Source: Isoetes engelmannii
Lineage: Eukaryota; Streptophyta; Lycopodiopsida; Isoetales; Isoetaceae
NCBI GenBank assembly: GCA_011763485.2
Contig: JAANSK020288156.1
Coordinates: 1 to 31,459 of the forward strand
DNA length: 31,459 nucleotides
Direction of reading: 5' to 3'
Below the pieces are notes generated by a model. It was not told the origin of the DNA. It made no database searches and was given only the letters and a program-made list of their open reading frames with translations. Below are positions 22,601-29,030 of the stretch, piece after piece (position 1 is the first letter of the stretch; the number at the start of each line of letters is the position of its first letter). The position numbers and the translations under genes were made by a program.

Positions 22601-25600
22601 TGCGACACCTAGGGAAAGGTATGGACTTGAGTACAATAGTTTCTCACCAACCTTTGACCAATCAGCTCAAGATATAGGGAACTTCTTGACCAAAGCTTTA
22701 AATATAGGGGATAACTATATTTCAGATATGACCATACATGCAAAAAGGAACATAGGCAGATGTTAATAGATGCATAGGGGGAGGACATGGAGAGGGATTG
22801 ACAATGTCTTACTTTTAGATTTTATGTCTACTAATTTCTTGAAAATGTATTTGTGGAAATGTCGTATAGACTTGAAGGTAGATGCAATCACTTCAGTTTC
22901 TTTCATTCTCACTTTCTTTCCTTCTATCTCTGTATACTGAGCATTTTAACCTCATTTTAACCTCGGTGCTAGTCGTTTGCAATCTATAGTTGCAATGACT
23001 AAACATAGATTGTTATATCAAATGTTGGTCTGGTTGCTTCGGCATCTTTAAACTTTATTAGCTATGGGATGGCTTATTGGAACTTGAACTGAAAGCTTTC
23101 TTGCAGCATACAATTTGAAACAGAGGTAGAGGGTAGTCGACTTAGGCAAAACGTCCTCCTTGATGGGGGCATTGCTCCAGTTGCAGGAACCATGGAAGAA
23201 CAGCATAGCATACAAGCATTGTTATCTGGTAATGAAGAGACGTTTGCATTTCACCGAGCCGTAAGTGCCTTCTATATCCAAATATATATATTATTAGTAA
23301 GGTTTGAGATTGTAGGCAATCTAGGCCGTCCAACCTGTCTACATATATTTTAAATACATTTGAGCAATTCTGCTAAAGTAAACTGTAAATTATAAGGTAA
23401 TTGCCAAGAAATGTTAAAACGATACAATAACATGTCAGGTTTCATAAATTAGGGTTTAAGGATCAGATAAGGATTAGGGAAATTATGGTCAGAGGTAGAA
23501 GATTAAGGCAAAAGAAATGTGAAATGGTAAAGGTTGTCTATTAAAATCTGTTAGGGTTAGGGTAACGTTAGGGTCAAGATATAACGTCAAGGTGAGGCTT
23601 AGTGGTTAGGGTTAGGGTTAGATTGGGATAAAATGTATGCGGAAACTTCACTCTAAAGGGAATAGATAGAAAAAAAATAAGAGCACTTTCACATAGTGAC
23701 AAATCAAGGTAAAGTTAAATGGTGAGTGGTTAGGGTTAGGGTTAGATTGGGATAAAATGTGTGCGTCAACTTCACTCTAAAAGGAATAGATAGAACAAGA
23801 TGCTAAAGCATCAGAGGGTTGCCCAACATATGGAAAATGCCTATAAAAGGTCCAAAACATTTTTGTAGAAGCATAAGTAGAGTTATGAAGCACGAAAATG
23901 AATGTTATATTAACATAATTCGAGGAAGGATGTGGTTGCCCATTCAGGAGCAATTTTATTATTTGATACAACGATTTAGAACATAGATGTGGGTTCCAAT
24001 TTCAGAGGTAATTTTCACTTTCAAAAATGAATTGTTTTGCTAATAATAAATTTTTGTGCTAAAGATGAAAAAAGATGGCAGTCAATTTGCATAGACGTAT
24101 TACAATTTAGATTCAGGAGTAGATAAAGATCAGGATCCTTCCAATGGAGTGAAGTAGCATAAAAAGTATCAGAAATCGAAGTATTTTCGACGAACAAATT
24201 ACATTGAAATGTAAAAAAGTGGTCATACATACCTAAATTATCAAAAAATGTGGTAGGCCTCGATTGTTATGAATTAATAATTTGAGGCTAGTATTCGCAG
24301 ATGTAAGAACTTCATGCAAAGGGTAACTGGCTGCACATGAACCTGCCACAAGTTATAGTAATAGCATGATGCATATAGACGCGAGTTTCACTGTTCATTT
24401 ATTATTCACTTGAACGTTTTACCAATAATTGACTGAACTTCAAGAGCCCATGCCTAAAACCTTAATGCTCATTGTTTATAGAACAATGCAATGCTAGATC
24501 GTTACTGTATTGATCACAGATATTATCCCTAGATTCCCAGACGATTTGATGCTACATATGATTTACCAAATGATTTGTCGGCTGGTATGAGTGCCTGTCC
24601 CCCAAACCCAAGAATGGGCAGTACTGATTGCCTTTAGCCTACTTCCTCGGCCTACAGATTCTTGGCACAGGGGAGCTTTATATTGCTTTTATATAACATG
24701 AATTGGGCAAGTAGTAATCTGAGTACAAGTTCCACTACAAAATGGGATTTTTATAATGTCAATTCATGAGGCTATTTATCTGAACAGAGTGTATTTTGAG
24801 TCCTCCATCTTAAATTCTGTTTATTAGTTTATGGCTTGTATCCTGTACCAAACAAATAATCATAGCTTTTTTTACTTGTTTCAAGCTGTTTGCGCTTTCT
24901 GATTCATATCCATGAAGTCCTATTTAAACAAAGAAATGTCTGAATAAAAAAGGAAAGATGCCTTTTTGGGTCTTTTCCCTCTGGTCGCAGATCTGCGAAA
25001 AATCCGGCCCTGCACAAAAGGGAGAGCAAGCAACCTGTATCCATTTCGCCCTGCTTGCCTGCTTGGTTGTTGTGTGCCAAGCAGTTAAGTTTTTTGCAAA
25101 CATCCCGTAAAGAAATGTTGTTTCATTGAATGCTTCTGCAGATGTCCTTTGAGGTTGGGCAAAGGAAGCAGAATATGTTTGAAATTGAGCCAACAATAAG
25201 TAAGTGTTACTGGCAGAAAATTCATGGACATCACTGGCATGCATGCATGTTATACGAAGAGATATGAAATATTGTTGTGCAGAAATAAGGCCTTTGATGA
25301 ACCATGTTATCATGATGGAACCATGTTATCCTGATGGATGGGCAAAATCTGAAATCATGGTACAAAATCCCGCAGTGTCAAACTGGATAAATCAATTAGG
25401 TTCAGTTTGCAGCATTGAACCAAGTTGCCTACTGTTGTGATAGCATGTTAATAGTGGTGCAGCATAAAAGAGAGATCAAACTAGTAAATTATTGTTCCAG
25501 AATTGTCAACGTGAAAATGCCACCTGAGCATAGCTGACTTATAAGATCTTTTCCATCTTGGAATGGAAAAGATCTTCCACGCTGGAAAATAAACATGGTA

Positions 25601-28600
25601 AACCAAAGTTGGGAACATATGTGCAGATGAATTGAACTGATTCTCAGCAGGTGCAGATGTTAGTGCCCTTGATGGCTAGTGATTTCAGTGGTTGCTACAT
25701 ATCTAAAGCATGAGGTAGGCTGTCTGATGAGTGTACCTTTACAAAAGATCACCATGCACTTATTGTGCAACTCACTAGACACTGCTCATATTTTCAATGG
25801 TAGAGAGCATGGATAAACTGCAAAAGACAGCTTGGAAAAGATCTTTCAAGAGGCAGAATCATGATGTGCGTTTGCTAGCTGACCCCAAGAATATCACAAA
25901 TGTTGGAATTTCATACGTTGTACATATGAGATTGACATATCAGTGGTTCTACAATCCTCCTGCATATTATTTGTCTCCAAAAAACAGATTAACTCATTTT
26001 CCCTTCAAACTTTGGATTGAGTAACTCATTTTTCCTCCAAACTCTGGATTAGCAACTAATGGTAATAGTAGATTTGGAATGGCCACAAATTTGAGAGCAT
26101 TTGGTCTTCAAAGCGCCATACAGGTCACAGATCTAGGCGAAGGGTTTTAGAAGCGACGCCATGCATGGTTAGACAGTTTAAAGTGCTTGCTATCACCTAA
26201 AACACAGATGACGCACCATCCAAGGGTTGCAATATGTCTTCATCTTGGTACATTCACACAAAACAAGTACACAAGTTTCCAGGTATGCTCGTTTATTCCA
26301 GTGAGGAATTACACATGGGTTGGAGTATCACAAAATTTGCAGTTCAGATCCGAGAAGCACCAGCAATCATCCTCCTGCAGACTAGCACCAGCAATCATCC
26401 TCCTGCAGACTGTACCTATAGATACACAAACCTACAAAATCTACAATGCATCTGTAAATATGAGTGGGCTTCTTGATCATAGTGCTGCCAACTCGAGAAA
26501 TGTCACGCGTATAACAAGTACGAAATTTAAATTTCTGTGCTCTGAAGTTGAAAAATGAAGGATCAATAAACTATGCAATTGAAAACAAAATGCCTCAGAT
26601 CATGGCAACACATCATCCAATGCCACATTTGAAATGAAAAACATACAATAGAAAGGGAAAGGACGACTCCAAATGTCATCTCTCAAATCTAGTGCAGCAG
26701 AGGAAAGCTTTCAGTAGGATTTCAAAAGATCATTTTGGATGCTTGCAACAATCTAGAGGCTTGCAATACCAGAAACAAGAACCACAAGTACTAGCAAATG
26801 GTAACATCATACAAAATTACTCAGGTTCTGAGAATGAAAAATGCAAATGAAATGGATTAAGCAATAGCAACCAAGATAGTAGGTTGATAAAGCACGGTAA
26901 CCCTTGAATGTAGCACTGCATGCATCCAGCAATTCCACTAGGCACCCAACATACAAGAGAACTATCAACATACAAAGATATTCACTGTGCGAGAAGCCAT
27001 ACTCGTGTAATAGCAAGATCTGCTGAGGACAACACTTGGTAATAGTCGATATTGACTAAAGAAAAACCTGCGTTCAATCAAAGCTACTAGCATCTATCTA
27101 TTTTTGAGGAAGACACGTCAAACCAGTTCAGACCAGTCCGTGAGATTTTGAGTTCCATCCGGGTTCCCTACAAACTGGCTAACAGACTAAAATGGATTGC
27201 TTTCCATACACCAAATGACCCAAACAGACAAGCGAATTACCACCAGCGGAATCCGATCGATGCTCCCAGCTCTGGAGCTCAAGGAACGGAACTGCCACAG
27301 CGGCCTCCTCTTTCTTTCAGCGCATGCATCTGCAACTAGCAGTTCCAGCTTGCATCGACGGCTCTCCTTTAGGGATAAAACTTTCACTATCAAGTGGCCG
27401 TCCATTAGTACAGGCCCAGCATATTCCCCTAAGGCTGAAATCTCGGCTGTCCAATCGGCATCTTTACAGCATAATACCCATTTGCCTATCCATGCTAAAG
27501 GTATATGCCCTTCGGGCAACCCAAAAAGATAAAGAGCACTTTCACATAGTTACAAATCAAGGTAAAGGTAAAGGGTGAGAGCCACATTTGTTGAAAGAAA
27601 ATAGAGTATAAAATAAAACGCATTTGTACTCGGTTAGGGACTCACCATATTAGGTTAAAATAAAAGATAAAATCATCGAAAATTAAATGAAAAAAGGCCA
27701 AGGGTTACGTTGGGTCCCTTAGACGGTTAGATTTCTTGTTACGGTAGCCTATTGTATATTTATTGTTTTCATGCTTTATTTTCCGTTATGATTGGGATTG
27801 GTGTCTTAGGACAAAGCAATCATATTTGTGTTGTAAATATGTTAATGATTTCTTTATGGCGGGTGCCTTTAACTCGATTGGAGTCCATAAATTCTCATAT
27901 CAAAGAATATTATTTTTGAAACATATTACGATCTTAGAACCTGTGCATCTCACACTAGATTGTAGGTGGCCATTTTATGGCTTTTGCACTTTAGGGAGGG
28001 AATTTCACATGATTAGTTTATGTTGTATTCAATAAAAAAATTCTATGAGGAGTTGTAAGATATAAATAAAGCCTTGCAATGTTTGAGGCCATCCAGTAAC
28101 ACATCCATTTTTTAATACTATTATGTGAGAAGAAAATGTCCCTATACATGCCTGCACAAGGTGTAGTTATGTCTCGATGCATGTGGCTCGGCATGTCATG
28201 TATTCTCTCACATAGTGGTCTGTCTAGGCACAATACTTCTAATATATGGCCTATTGATGAGTTCATAAAGGCCACCTCGTAGCAGATTCACAGGAGTGAT
28301 CCAAGTCCACAAGTGAAGATTAGACATAATTGTTAAGAAATGTTGGTCACTGCAGCACTGGTAAGTACCAACTTAGAACAACAGAGGCATTAGGAATTGC
28401 TATTTGTATTTTAACATTTCCAATGGCCGCCTTGGTTTATTCTTATTCCATGTCTGTAAAAGAAGTTAAAGTGGTCTTTATGACTTGCAATAGGATTAAC
28501 AGATATATATATATATCAGATTTGTACTTGTGTTTTGAAGTAGAGCTTTCTCATTGTAATAACAATGGTAACATTAATGGTTAACAATTGTAGTATATTA

Positions 28601-28748
28601 GCCCTTATAACAATGAAAATAAATTCCTAGTTTTGTCGGTTCAGTTCCTAATATGCTAATTGTATATTTTGTCTTGCAGGTCTCAAGGTTGATTGAAATG
28701 CAGTCGCCAATATACCTTCGTCATCTTCATAGCTTCATACCTGCTTAA
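1530..28748 (+). CDS. AFG1L: AFG1-like AAA ATPase, 3' eight exons (partial)
   Basis: This is the C-terminal 291 residues of an AFG1/LACE1 family ATPase. Family members are AAA-type ATPases, usually mitochondrial, linked to turnover of respiratory-chain proteins. Visible family motifs in order: VVDVFTA (just after Walker B), sensor-1 VATSNR, DGFQRELF, GTEIDYRR, HYLWP, LPVMFGR, IPESC, the LC..PVGAADY block, FITDIPVMSM, RDKARRFITLIDELY, CTAEAP, IQFETEVEG, and the C-terminal ETFAFHRAVSRLIEMQSP. All eight exons have GT/AG boundaries with compatible phases, and the 876-nt sum (stop included) is fully open, so the gene is probably functional. Walker A and Walker B must lie on exons left of position 1. 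Five introns of 3.0-7.6 kb are filled with transposon remains, while two are only 75 and 74 bp. The family assignment is strong; the mitochondrial location is known for the family and not seen here. Confidence 0.93.
1716..1835 (+). CDS. AFG1L: AFG1L exon b
   Basis: These are 40 codons, phase 0 at both ends, after a 75-bp intron. The encoded DGFQRELF, KLEQHC and GTEIDYRR match the conserved segment of AFG1 proteins (the family's 'G.QR..F', then 'DYR'). The donor GTGTTG is the weakest in the gene. The next in-frame acceptor lies 74 bp on. Confidence 0.92.
1910..2040 (+). CDS. AFG1L: AFG1L exon c
   Basis: This exon has 43 codons plus two bases (ends in phase 2), with acceptor ttttcag and donor GTTAAG. 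It encodes REETHYLWPINSS, KKWHQLT and LPVMFG, and the final AG is completed by the first G of the next exon to give the Arg of VMFGR. A longer open frame runs on past the donor to 2203, but the residues after VMFGR lose family similarity, and the matching continuation is found at 5030. Confidence 0.92.
2041..2400. other. Start of a 2989-bp intron, unassigned part
   Basis: This is intron between AFG1L exons c and d. The open frame continuing from exon c to 2203 is read-through. No element is recognised before the LINE fragment that starts near 2400. Confidence 0.5.
2400..3720 (-). mobile_element. LINE reverse-transcriptase fragment
   Basis: Read on the minus strand from 3720 downwards, it contains a pre-RT segment (3395-3721). 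Next come AIIEEAKARNGKVF and FIYFQKAFDT (3137-3343), which is RT motif A with its first Asp replaced by Tyr. Then come a GCLLSPTLFGLY block (about 3015-3055), matching the 'GCPLSPTLFGLYID' signature, an INLQKTRVM stretch (about 2810-2840) and a further LFD segment near 2630. Many stops and frame changes interrupt it. It is antisense to the host gene in the 2989-bp intron. It is of the same LINE type as the fragments at 9570-10500 and 16658-16960. Confidence 0.72.
3721..5029. other. Unassigned intron sequence
   Basis: This is the remainder of the 2989-bp intron. Short open frames here (for example 4328-4651 on + and 4221-4439 on -) overlap one another and match no family I know. The last 30 bases, with a T-rich tract and tttgtgcag, form the acceptor of the next exon. 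Confidence 0.45.
5030..5099 (+). CDS. AFG1L: AFG1L exon d (70 bp)
   Basis: A single G completes the Arg codon of VMFGR, followed by 23 codons encoding SLFIPESCNRIAKFSF and DQLCDQP. This is the family segment 'VPESC.GVARF.FEYLCGRP' that directly precedes PVGAADY. It is bounded by tttgtgcag and GTTAGT and ends in phase 0. It is too short to stand out as an open frame and was found by matching phase and family pattern. Confidence 0.9.
5440..5788 (+). repeat. 5' LTR of the Copia element (start approximate)
   Basis: The last about 160 bp match 8195-8360, sharing GTTGCTGACATGGCTATATA and the end CATCCAAAGTCTAC. A TATA box (TATATAAG, 5663-5670) sits where an LTR promoter would be. The 3' boundary is fixed by the primer binding site that follows. 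The 5' boundary is uncertain; a G-run then TATTGACAC near 5450-5465 is one candidate. Confidence 0.7.
5789..5799 (+). other. Primer binding site, initiator tRNA-Met type
   Basis: TGGTATCAGAG directly follows the 5' LTR. It is complementary to the 3' end of plant initiator tRNA-Met, the usual minus-strand primer of plant LTR retrotransposons. Confidence 0.75.
8195..8360 (+). repeat. 3' LTR of the Copia element (5' truncated)
   Basis: This piece aligns with 5625-5788, including the TATA-containing core at 8222-8243 and the ending CCAAAGTCTACA. It follows the RNase H end almost directly, so the upstream part of the LTR seen on the left side appears to be missing. Confidence 0.68.
8361..8839. 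other. Intron remainder before exon e
   Basis: This is the intron between the Copia element and the next AFG1L exon, with no recognisable element. The open frame 8720-9013 runs through the exon only because the short sequence before the acceptor happens to be in frame. Confidence 0.5.
8840..8932 (+). CDS. AFG1L: AFG1L exon e (GAADY block)
   Basis: These are 31 codons, phase 0 at both ends, with acceptor ttggccag and donor GTATGC. The exon encodes VGAADYIALARQFHTIF and TDIPVMSMKVRDK. GAADY and the FHT...IPVMSM stretch are among the most conserved parts of plant AFG1-like proteins. It follows exon d (ending LCDQP) to give the family's P-V-G-A-A-D-Y. Confidence 0.93.
8933..9435. other. Start of a 6493-bp intron, unassigned
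   Basis: T-rich intron sequence. No element or conserved frame seen. Confidence 0.5.
9570..10500 (-). mobile_element. LINE reverse-transcriptase to 3' fragment
   Basis: On the minus strand from 10500 down, GCPLSPMFFG (about 10458-10490) matches the RT signature block. It is followed at 10249-10440 by SLCDAVVLISSSLEDLQHHL and ELKMNLDK, which corresponds to the YADD region plus the helix after it; the YADD residues are degraded to SLCDA. The frame 9814-10179 then carries LVALYKPVLYGHDS, the usual post-RT 'LYG.E.W' stretch, and a downstream segment near 9600-9700. It has internal stops and a 44-bp tandem duplication. It is antisense to the host gene. Confidence 0.65.
10186..10266. repeat. 44-bp tandem duplication
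   Basis: Thirty-seven bases starting TCGTGATGGGTGAACACTAT occur at 10186-10222 and again at 10230-10266 without difference. The duplication lies inside the decayed LINE fragment and is younger than it. Confidence 0.85.
10588..10702. repeat. 58-bp tandem duplication
   Basis: The unit starting TATTTATGAAGAACTTAGGT occurs at 10588-10645 and 10646-10702. The context ACGTGGTATTTATGAAGAAC at the first copy (10582) reappears at 10725-10746, immediately before the LTR that starts at 10746. Confidence 0.85.
10746..11039 (+). repeat. 5' LTR (294 bp)
   Basis: The repeat starts TGTTAGCA, ends TTCA, and is followed at once by TGGCATCAGAGCC (11040-11052), a near-match to the initiator tRNA-Met primer site. 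It shares GTTGCTGACATGGCT (10915-10929), a TATAAAG box (10934) and the following CATAGT motif with the Copia LTRs at 5649 and 8222. Confidence 0.62.
11340..11355 (+). other. Second priming-site-like motif in the leader
   Basis: TGGTATCAGAGCCAAG is an exact plant tRNA-Met primer-site sequence, about 300 bp after the LTR's own adjacent site and just before the gag start. It may be a leader repeat or mark a second LTR boundary. Confidence 0.5.
12601..12796. other. Unassigned sequence between nested elements
   Basis: Probably internal remains of the Gypsy-type element interrupted by the minus-strand LTR element. No domain recognised. Confidence 0.35.
12797..13509 (-). mobile_element. Nested LTR with primer site and leader
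   Basis: In minus orientation a 316-bp LTR (13509 to 13194, TGTTAG...CAACA) is followed by two bases and TGGTATCAGAGCGG (13191-13178), a tRNA-Met primer site. A leader then runs to about 12797. The LTR holds a 53-bp internal duplication near its 5' end. No pol follows. It appears inserted, antisense, into the Gypsy-type element. The 151-aa frame 12797-13252 crosses the primer site and LTR end and is not treated as a gene. Confidence 0.62.
13361..13860. repeat. 200-bp tandem duplication split by a gap
   Basis: Unit 1 is 13361-13560. Unit 2 is 13561-13689 plus 13790-13860, exactly 200 bp once the Ns are removed, and it differs from unit 1 at only a handful of positions. Each unit contains the 5' end of the minus-strand LTR plus 51 bp of flanking sequence, so the duplication arose after that LTR inserted. 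Confidence 0.9.
13690..13789. other. Assembly gap of 100 N
   Basis: Exactly 100 N, the usual placeholder for unknown length. The flanking bases would join seamlessly within the 200-bp repeat unit, so the gap may hide further repeat copies or nothing at all. Confidence 0.95.
13861..14107 (+). mobile_element. Retrotransposon 3' tail with polypurine-like tract
   Basis: The sequence ends in AGGGGGGA directly before TGTTAGCATC, the first nine bases of which match the start of the LTR at 10746. That is how a polypurine tract meets a 3' LTR. What follows does not resemble the 10746 LTR, so the pairing is doubtful. Confidence 0.3.
14108..14269. other. Unassigned sequence
   Basis: It begins like an LTR (TGTTAGCATC) but has no second copy in the window. 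No coding signal. Confidence 0.35.
14270..15152 (-). mobile_element. Copia-type gag-protease fragment
   Basis: On the minus strand there is a TGGTAGCAGAGC motif resembling a primer site at about 15139-15150. A gag-like frame follows (14872-15150). Next come a coiled, Lys/Gln-rich segment (14678-14905), a zinc-knuckle-type CWRCWQKG (14600-14643) and the protease start YMMDSGASRH (14395-14424), as in Ty1/Copia polyproteins. It stops soon after the protease start. It is broken and antisense in the 6493-bp intron. Confidence 0.65.
15153..15425. other. Intron end before exon f
   Basis: The first part may be residual LTR of the minus-strand Copia piece; the rest is intron ending in gcttgacag. Nothing else recognised. 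Confidence 0.4.
15426..15553 (+). CDS. AFG1L: AFG1L exon f (ARRFITLIDELY)
   Basis: This exon has 42 codons plus two bases (ends in phase 2), with acceptor gacag and donor GTATAT. It encodes ARRFITLIDELYNHQCQLIC, then TAEAPPDELF and GTDEGPLLDFE. It follows exon e's VRDK to give the family's RDKARRFITLIDELYN, near-identical to the general AFG1 'RRFITLID' signature. The closing AG plus the C of the next exon makes Ser. Confidence 0.95.
15554..16382. other. Start of a 7553-bp intron, unassigned
   Basis: Several short frames on both strands, none matching a known family. No element recognised. Confidence 0.5.
16383..16722. repeat. Diverged direct duplication, period about 202 bp
   Basis: 16383-16558 and 16585-16722 share, in order, AACAAACAGAG, GTGAAAATGTTGTCTAC-like, CTGAAGAagTATTTGACAG-like and GAAGCTCGAG-like blocks, with deletions in the second copy. 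The second copy runs into the LINE fragment at 16658. Confidence 0.7.
16658..16960 (-). mobile_element. LINE reverse-transcriptase C-terminal fragment
   Basis: A 100-codon minus-strand frame with LFARVATLACYLDAYCQQ, then LTVNFDKMEIMVFGTKSR. This is the post-YADD segment of non-LTR reverse transcriptases ('L...L..FC....LTVN..KTEVMVFG'). It is open across this piece but cut at both ends. It is of the same LINE type as 2400-3720 and 9570-10500. Confidence 0.68.
17230..17770 (+). mobile_element. LINE 3'-terminal fragment
   Basis: The + strand frame at 17259-17510 has KRKMLRANWQIYQ, YISYIGCQLLLMKF and SSHHLRI, resembling the end of LINE ORF2 ('...MKFRLG.H.LRVE.G' before a final zinc-binding motif). 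A CLQTG remnant near 17612 may be that motif. A 29-bp-period duplication of TCCCATCACTTGCGAAT (17461 and 17490) sits inside. The match is a pattern match only and moderately diverged. Confidence 0.5.
17880..18315 (+). mobile_element. LINE post-RT fragment
   Basis: The frame 17884-18234 continues one step out of frame into PERKRRDIWAYEAMYLHNAV near 18260-18315. The order LEKIPKKILHSGLG, then WALIESLW, GLNKWGLNMEDLKNRIRKWV and the AYEAMYLH block matches the region between the RT and the C-terminal zinc finger of the fern/moss-type LINEs seen elsewhere in the window. It is truncated where the next LINE begins. Confidence 0.6.
18330..20626 (+). mobile_element. L1-type LINE, 5' truncated, with zf-RVT and A-tail
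   Basis: The reverse transcriptase starts near RPITLLSVVYKI (18369) and runs through GFLPGRH, LDFAKAY (motif A), GIRQGCPLAPFLF (about 18733-18771), FADD (18879-18890) and PFGVDVDSAQAWDQTILG (19090-19143). Next come WWRGASLSMAGRIQVAK, then KVAWKKCIRPKKDGGLGMMDL. A C-terminal zf-RVT motif CPICKLALETIEHCFVPC (about 20209-20262) follows. The last ORF ends at 20572, followed by a short 3' UTR and an A-run at 20620-20626. There are a few frame breaks, including one near GRH at 18490 and an exact 31-bp tandem duplication at 19410. It is the youngest-looking mobile element in the window, in sense orientation in the 7553-bp intron. It lacks ORF1 and endonuclease. Confidence 0.85.
19410..19471. repeat. 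Exact 31-bp tandem duplication in the LINE
   Basis: TCACAGTAAGGTCCTAATCT plus 11 more bases occurs at 19410-19440 and again at 19441-19471 without difference. Thirty-one is not a multiple of three, so it shifts the LINE frame. Confidence 0.9.
20627..21299. other. Unassigned intron sequence
   Basis: No element or coding signal beyond short frames (20605-20844, 21137-21349) without known similarity. Confidence 0.45.
21300..21397. repeat. 98-bp near-perfect hairpin
   Basis: A 23-bp arm at 21300-21322 (AAAGGCCAAGAGCAGGCCAT...) is perfectly inverted at 21375-21397. The interior also pairs: CCTGG..TC..ACCTGG on the left against CCAGGTTTGAACCAGG on the right, leaving a small loop. It looks like a foldback MITE or a small-RNA-type hairpin. 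No protein is linked to it. Confidence 0.85.
21398..22254. other. Unassigned intron sequence
   Basis: Includes a purine-rich stretch at 21721-21780. No conserved frame or element. Confidence 0.45.
22255..22460. repeat. Degenerate tandem repeat with A-run
   Basis: Variants of GGTATTCGACTTACA and ACTCATTT recur about every 25-45 bp, for example at 22264, 22343, 22379 and 22408. An uninterrupted run of about 21 A lies at 22286-22306. Confidence 0.75.
22461..23106. other. Intron end before exon g
   Basis: A 67-codon frame (22563-22766) ends with a weakly Copia-like QDIGNFLTKAL and a purine-rich tract. The evidence is too thin for an element call. The stretch ends in ttcttgcag. Confidence 0.4.
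23107..23260 (+). CDS. AFG1L: AFG1L exon g
   Basis: The first C completes Ser from exon f's AG. There follow 51 codons: IQFETEVEGSRLRQNVLLDG, GIAPVAGTMEEQHSIQALLS and GNEETFAFHRA. IQFETEVEG...LR.NV is the plant AFG1-like signature after LFDLES, and GNEETFAFHRA matches the family's 'G.EE.FAF.RA' before the C-terminal helix. It ends in phase 0 with a consensus GTAAGT donor. Confidence 0.95.
23450..23795. repeat. TTAGGG-rich repeat block
   Basis: Short runs of TTAGGG occur at about 23550, 23605 and 23730. A segment of about 70 bp starting AGTGGTTAGGGTTAGGGTTA (23601) recurs at 23725, with the 124-bp period spanning the intervening sequence. Part of that spacer (23677-23726) has another copy at 27529-27579. 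Confidence 0.75.
25543..25576. repeat. Perfect 14-bp inverted repeat
   Basis: AAGATCTTTTCCAT at 25543-25556 and ATGGAAAAGATCTT at 25563-25576 are separated by six bases. It is followed by no T-run and lies in the middle of an intron. Confidence 0.85.
26356..26411. repeat. Exact 28-bp tandem duplication
   Basis: The unit starting AGCACCAGCAATCATCCTCC occurs at 26356-26383 and 26384-26411 without difference. Confidence 0.9.
27187..27519. other. GC-richer island with open frames on both strands
   Basis: About 330 bp are noticeably richer in G and C than the surrounding intron. They stay open on both strands (110 codons on -, 111 on +, 27197-27532). Neither translation resembles a family I recognise. 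It could be a captured exon, a pseudogene or part of an unrecognised element. The strand is undecided. Confidence 0.35.
27529..27579. repeat. Dispersed copy of the 23677 repeat
   Basis: It repeats 23677-23726 (GAGCACTTTCACATAGT.ACAAATCAAGGTAAAG...GGTGAG) with a few differences, 3.8 kb away in the same intron. Confidence 0.85.
27580..28679. other. Intron end before exon h
   Basis: AT-rich intron, no element recognised. It ends in a T-rich tract and ttgtcttgcag. Confidence 0.5.
28680..28748 (+). CDS. AFG1L: AFG1L last exon with stop
   Basis: These are 22 codons and TAA: VSRLIEMQSPIYLRH, then LHSFIPA. It joins exon g's FAFHRA in phase 0 to give the family's conserved C-terminal 'FAF.RAVSRL.EMQ...YL'. 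The protein ends a few residues after that helix, as is usual for the family. Confidence 0.93.
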   Translation, partial: VSRLIEMQSPIYLRHLHSFIPA

Positions 28749-28773
28749 CTCTTTAAACGAATTTGTGGTAAAT

Positions 28774-28779
28774 AATAAA
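28774..28779 (+). promoter_or_regulatory. AATAAA poly(A)-signal-like hexamer
   Basis: It lies 26 bp after the AFG1L stop. Plant poly(A) signals are loose, and this is close to the stop, so the real 3' end may lie further on. Confidence 0.35.
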
Positions 28780-29030
28780 TGTCACTCAATATTTTAGGTT
28801 TCTTATTATCAAGACATGTAAGAACCATATGTTGATCTCATGGAAAGAATGTGTGGAGGATTTATTCTAGTTGGGACTAGCGTTCATGCATTAGTATTAT
28901 TTAAGTAGGTGTGTTGTTAGTGTCTTGGCAGTTAAGGCTTAAAGCCCAGCATCATAAGAGACCCAATGGACCATACAAACGTACGAGTCAACATATGCCT
29001 TTAAAAGCAAAAAGTAACAGTTAGAAATCA
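28780..29030. other. AFG1L 3' flank
   Basis: Probably 3' UTR and intergenic sequence. No feature recognised. Confidence 0.4.

Larger units (their letters stand above)
23796..27186. other. Unassigned intron sequence, 3.4 kb
   Basis: Besides a 19-bp direct duplication (25300-25318, 25319-25337) and the repeats listed separately, I see no recognisable gene or element. Short frames at 24924-25313 (-) and 26187-26558 (+) have no known similarity. Confidence 0.5.

Noticed and set aside
22563-22766. Copia 3' end (QDIGNFLTKAL followed by a purine-rich tract)
   Set aside because: The similarity is about ten residues long, with no neighbouring RNase H or LTR.
23550-23760. True telomere or chromosome end
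   Set aside because: The motifs are few, interrupted and inside an intron, and most land plants use TTTAGGG.
25543-25576. Transcription terminator
   Set aside because: Stem-loop terminators with T-runs are bacterial; this lies within a plant intron and lacks a T-run.
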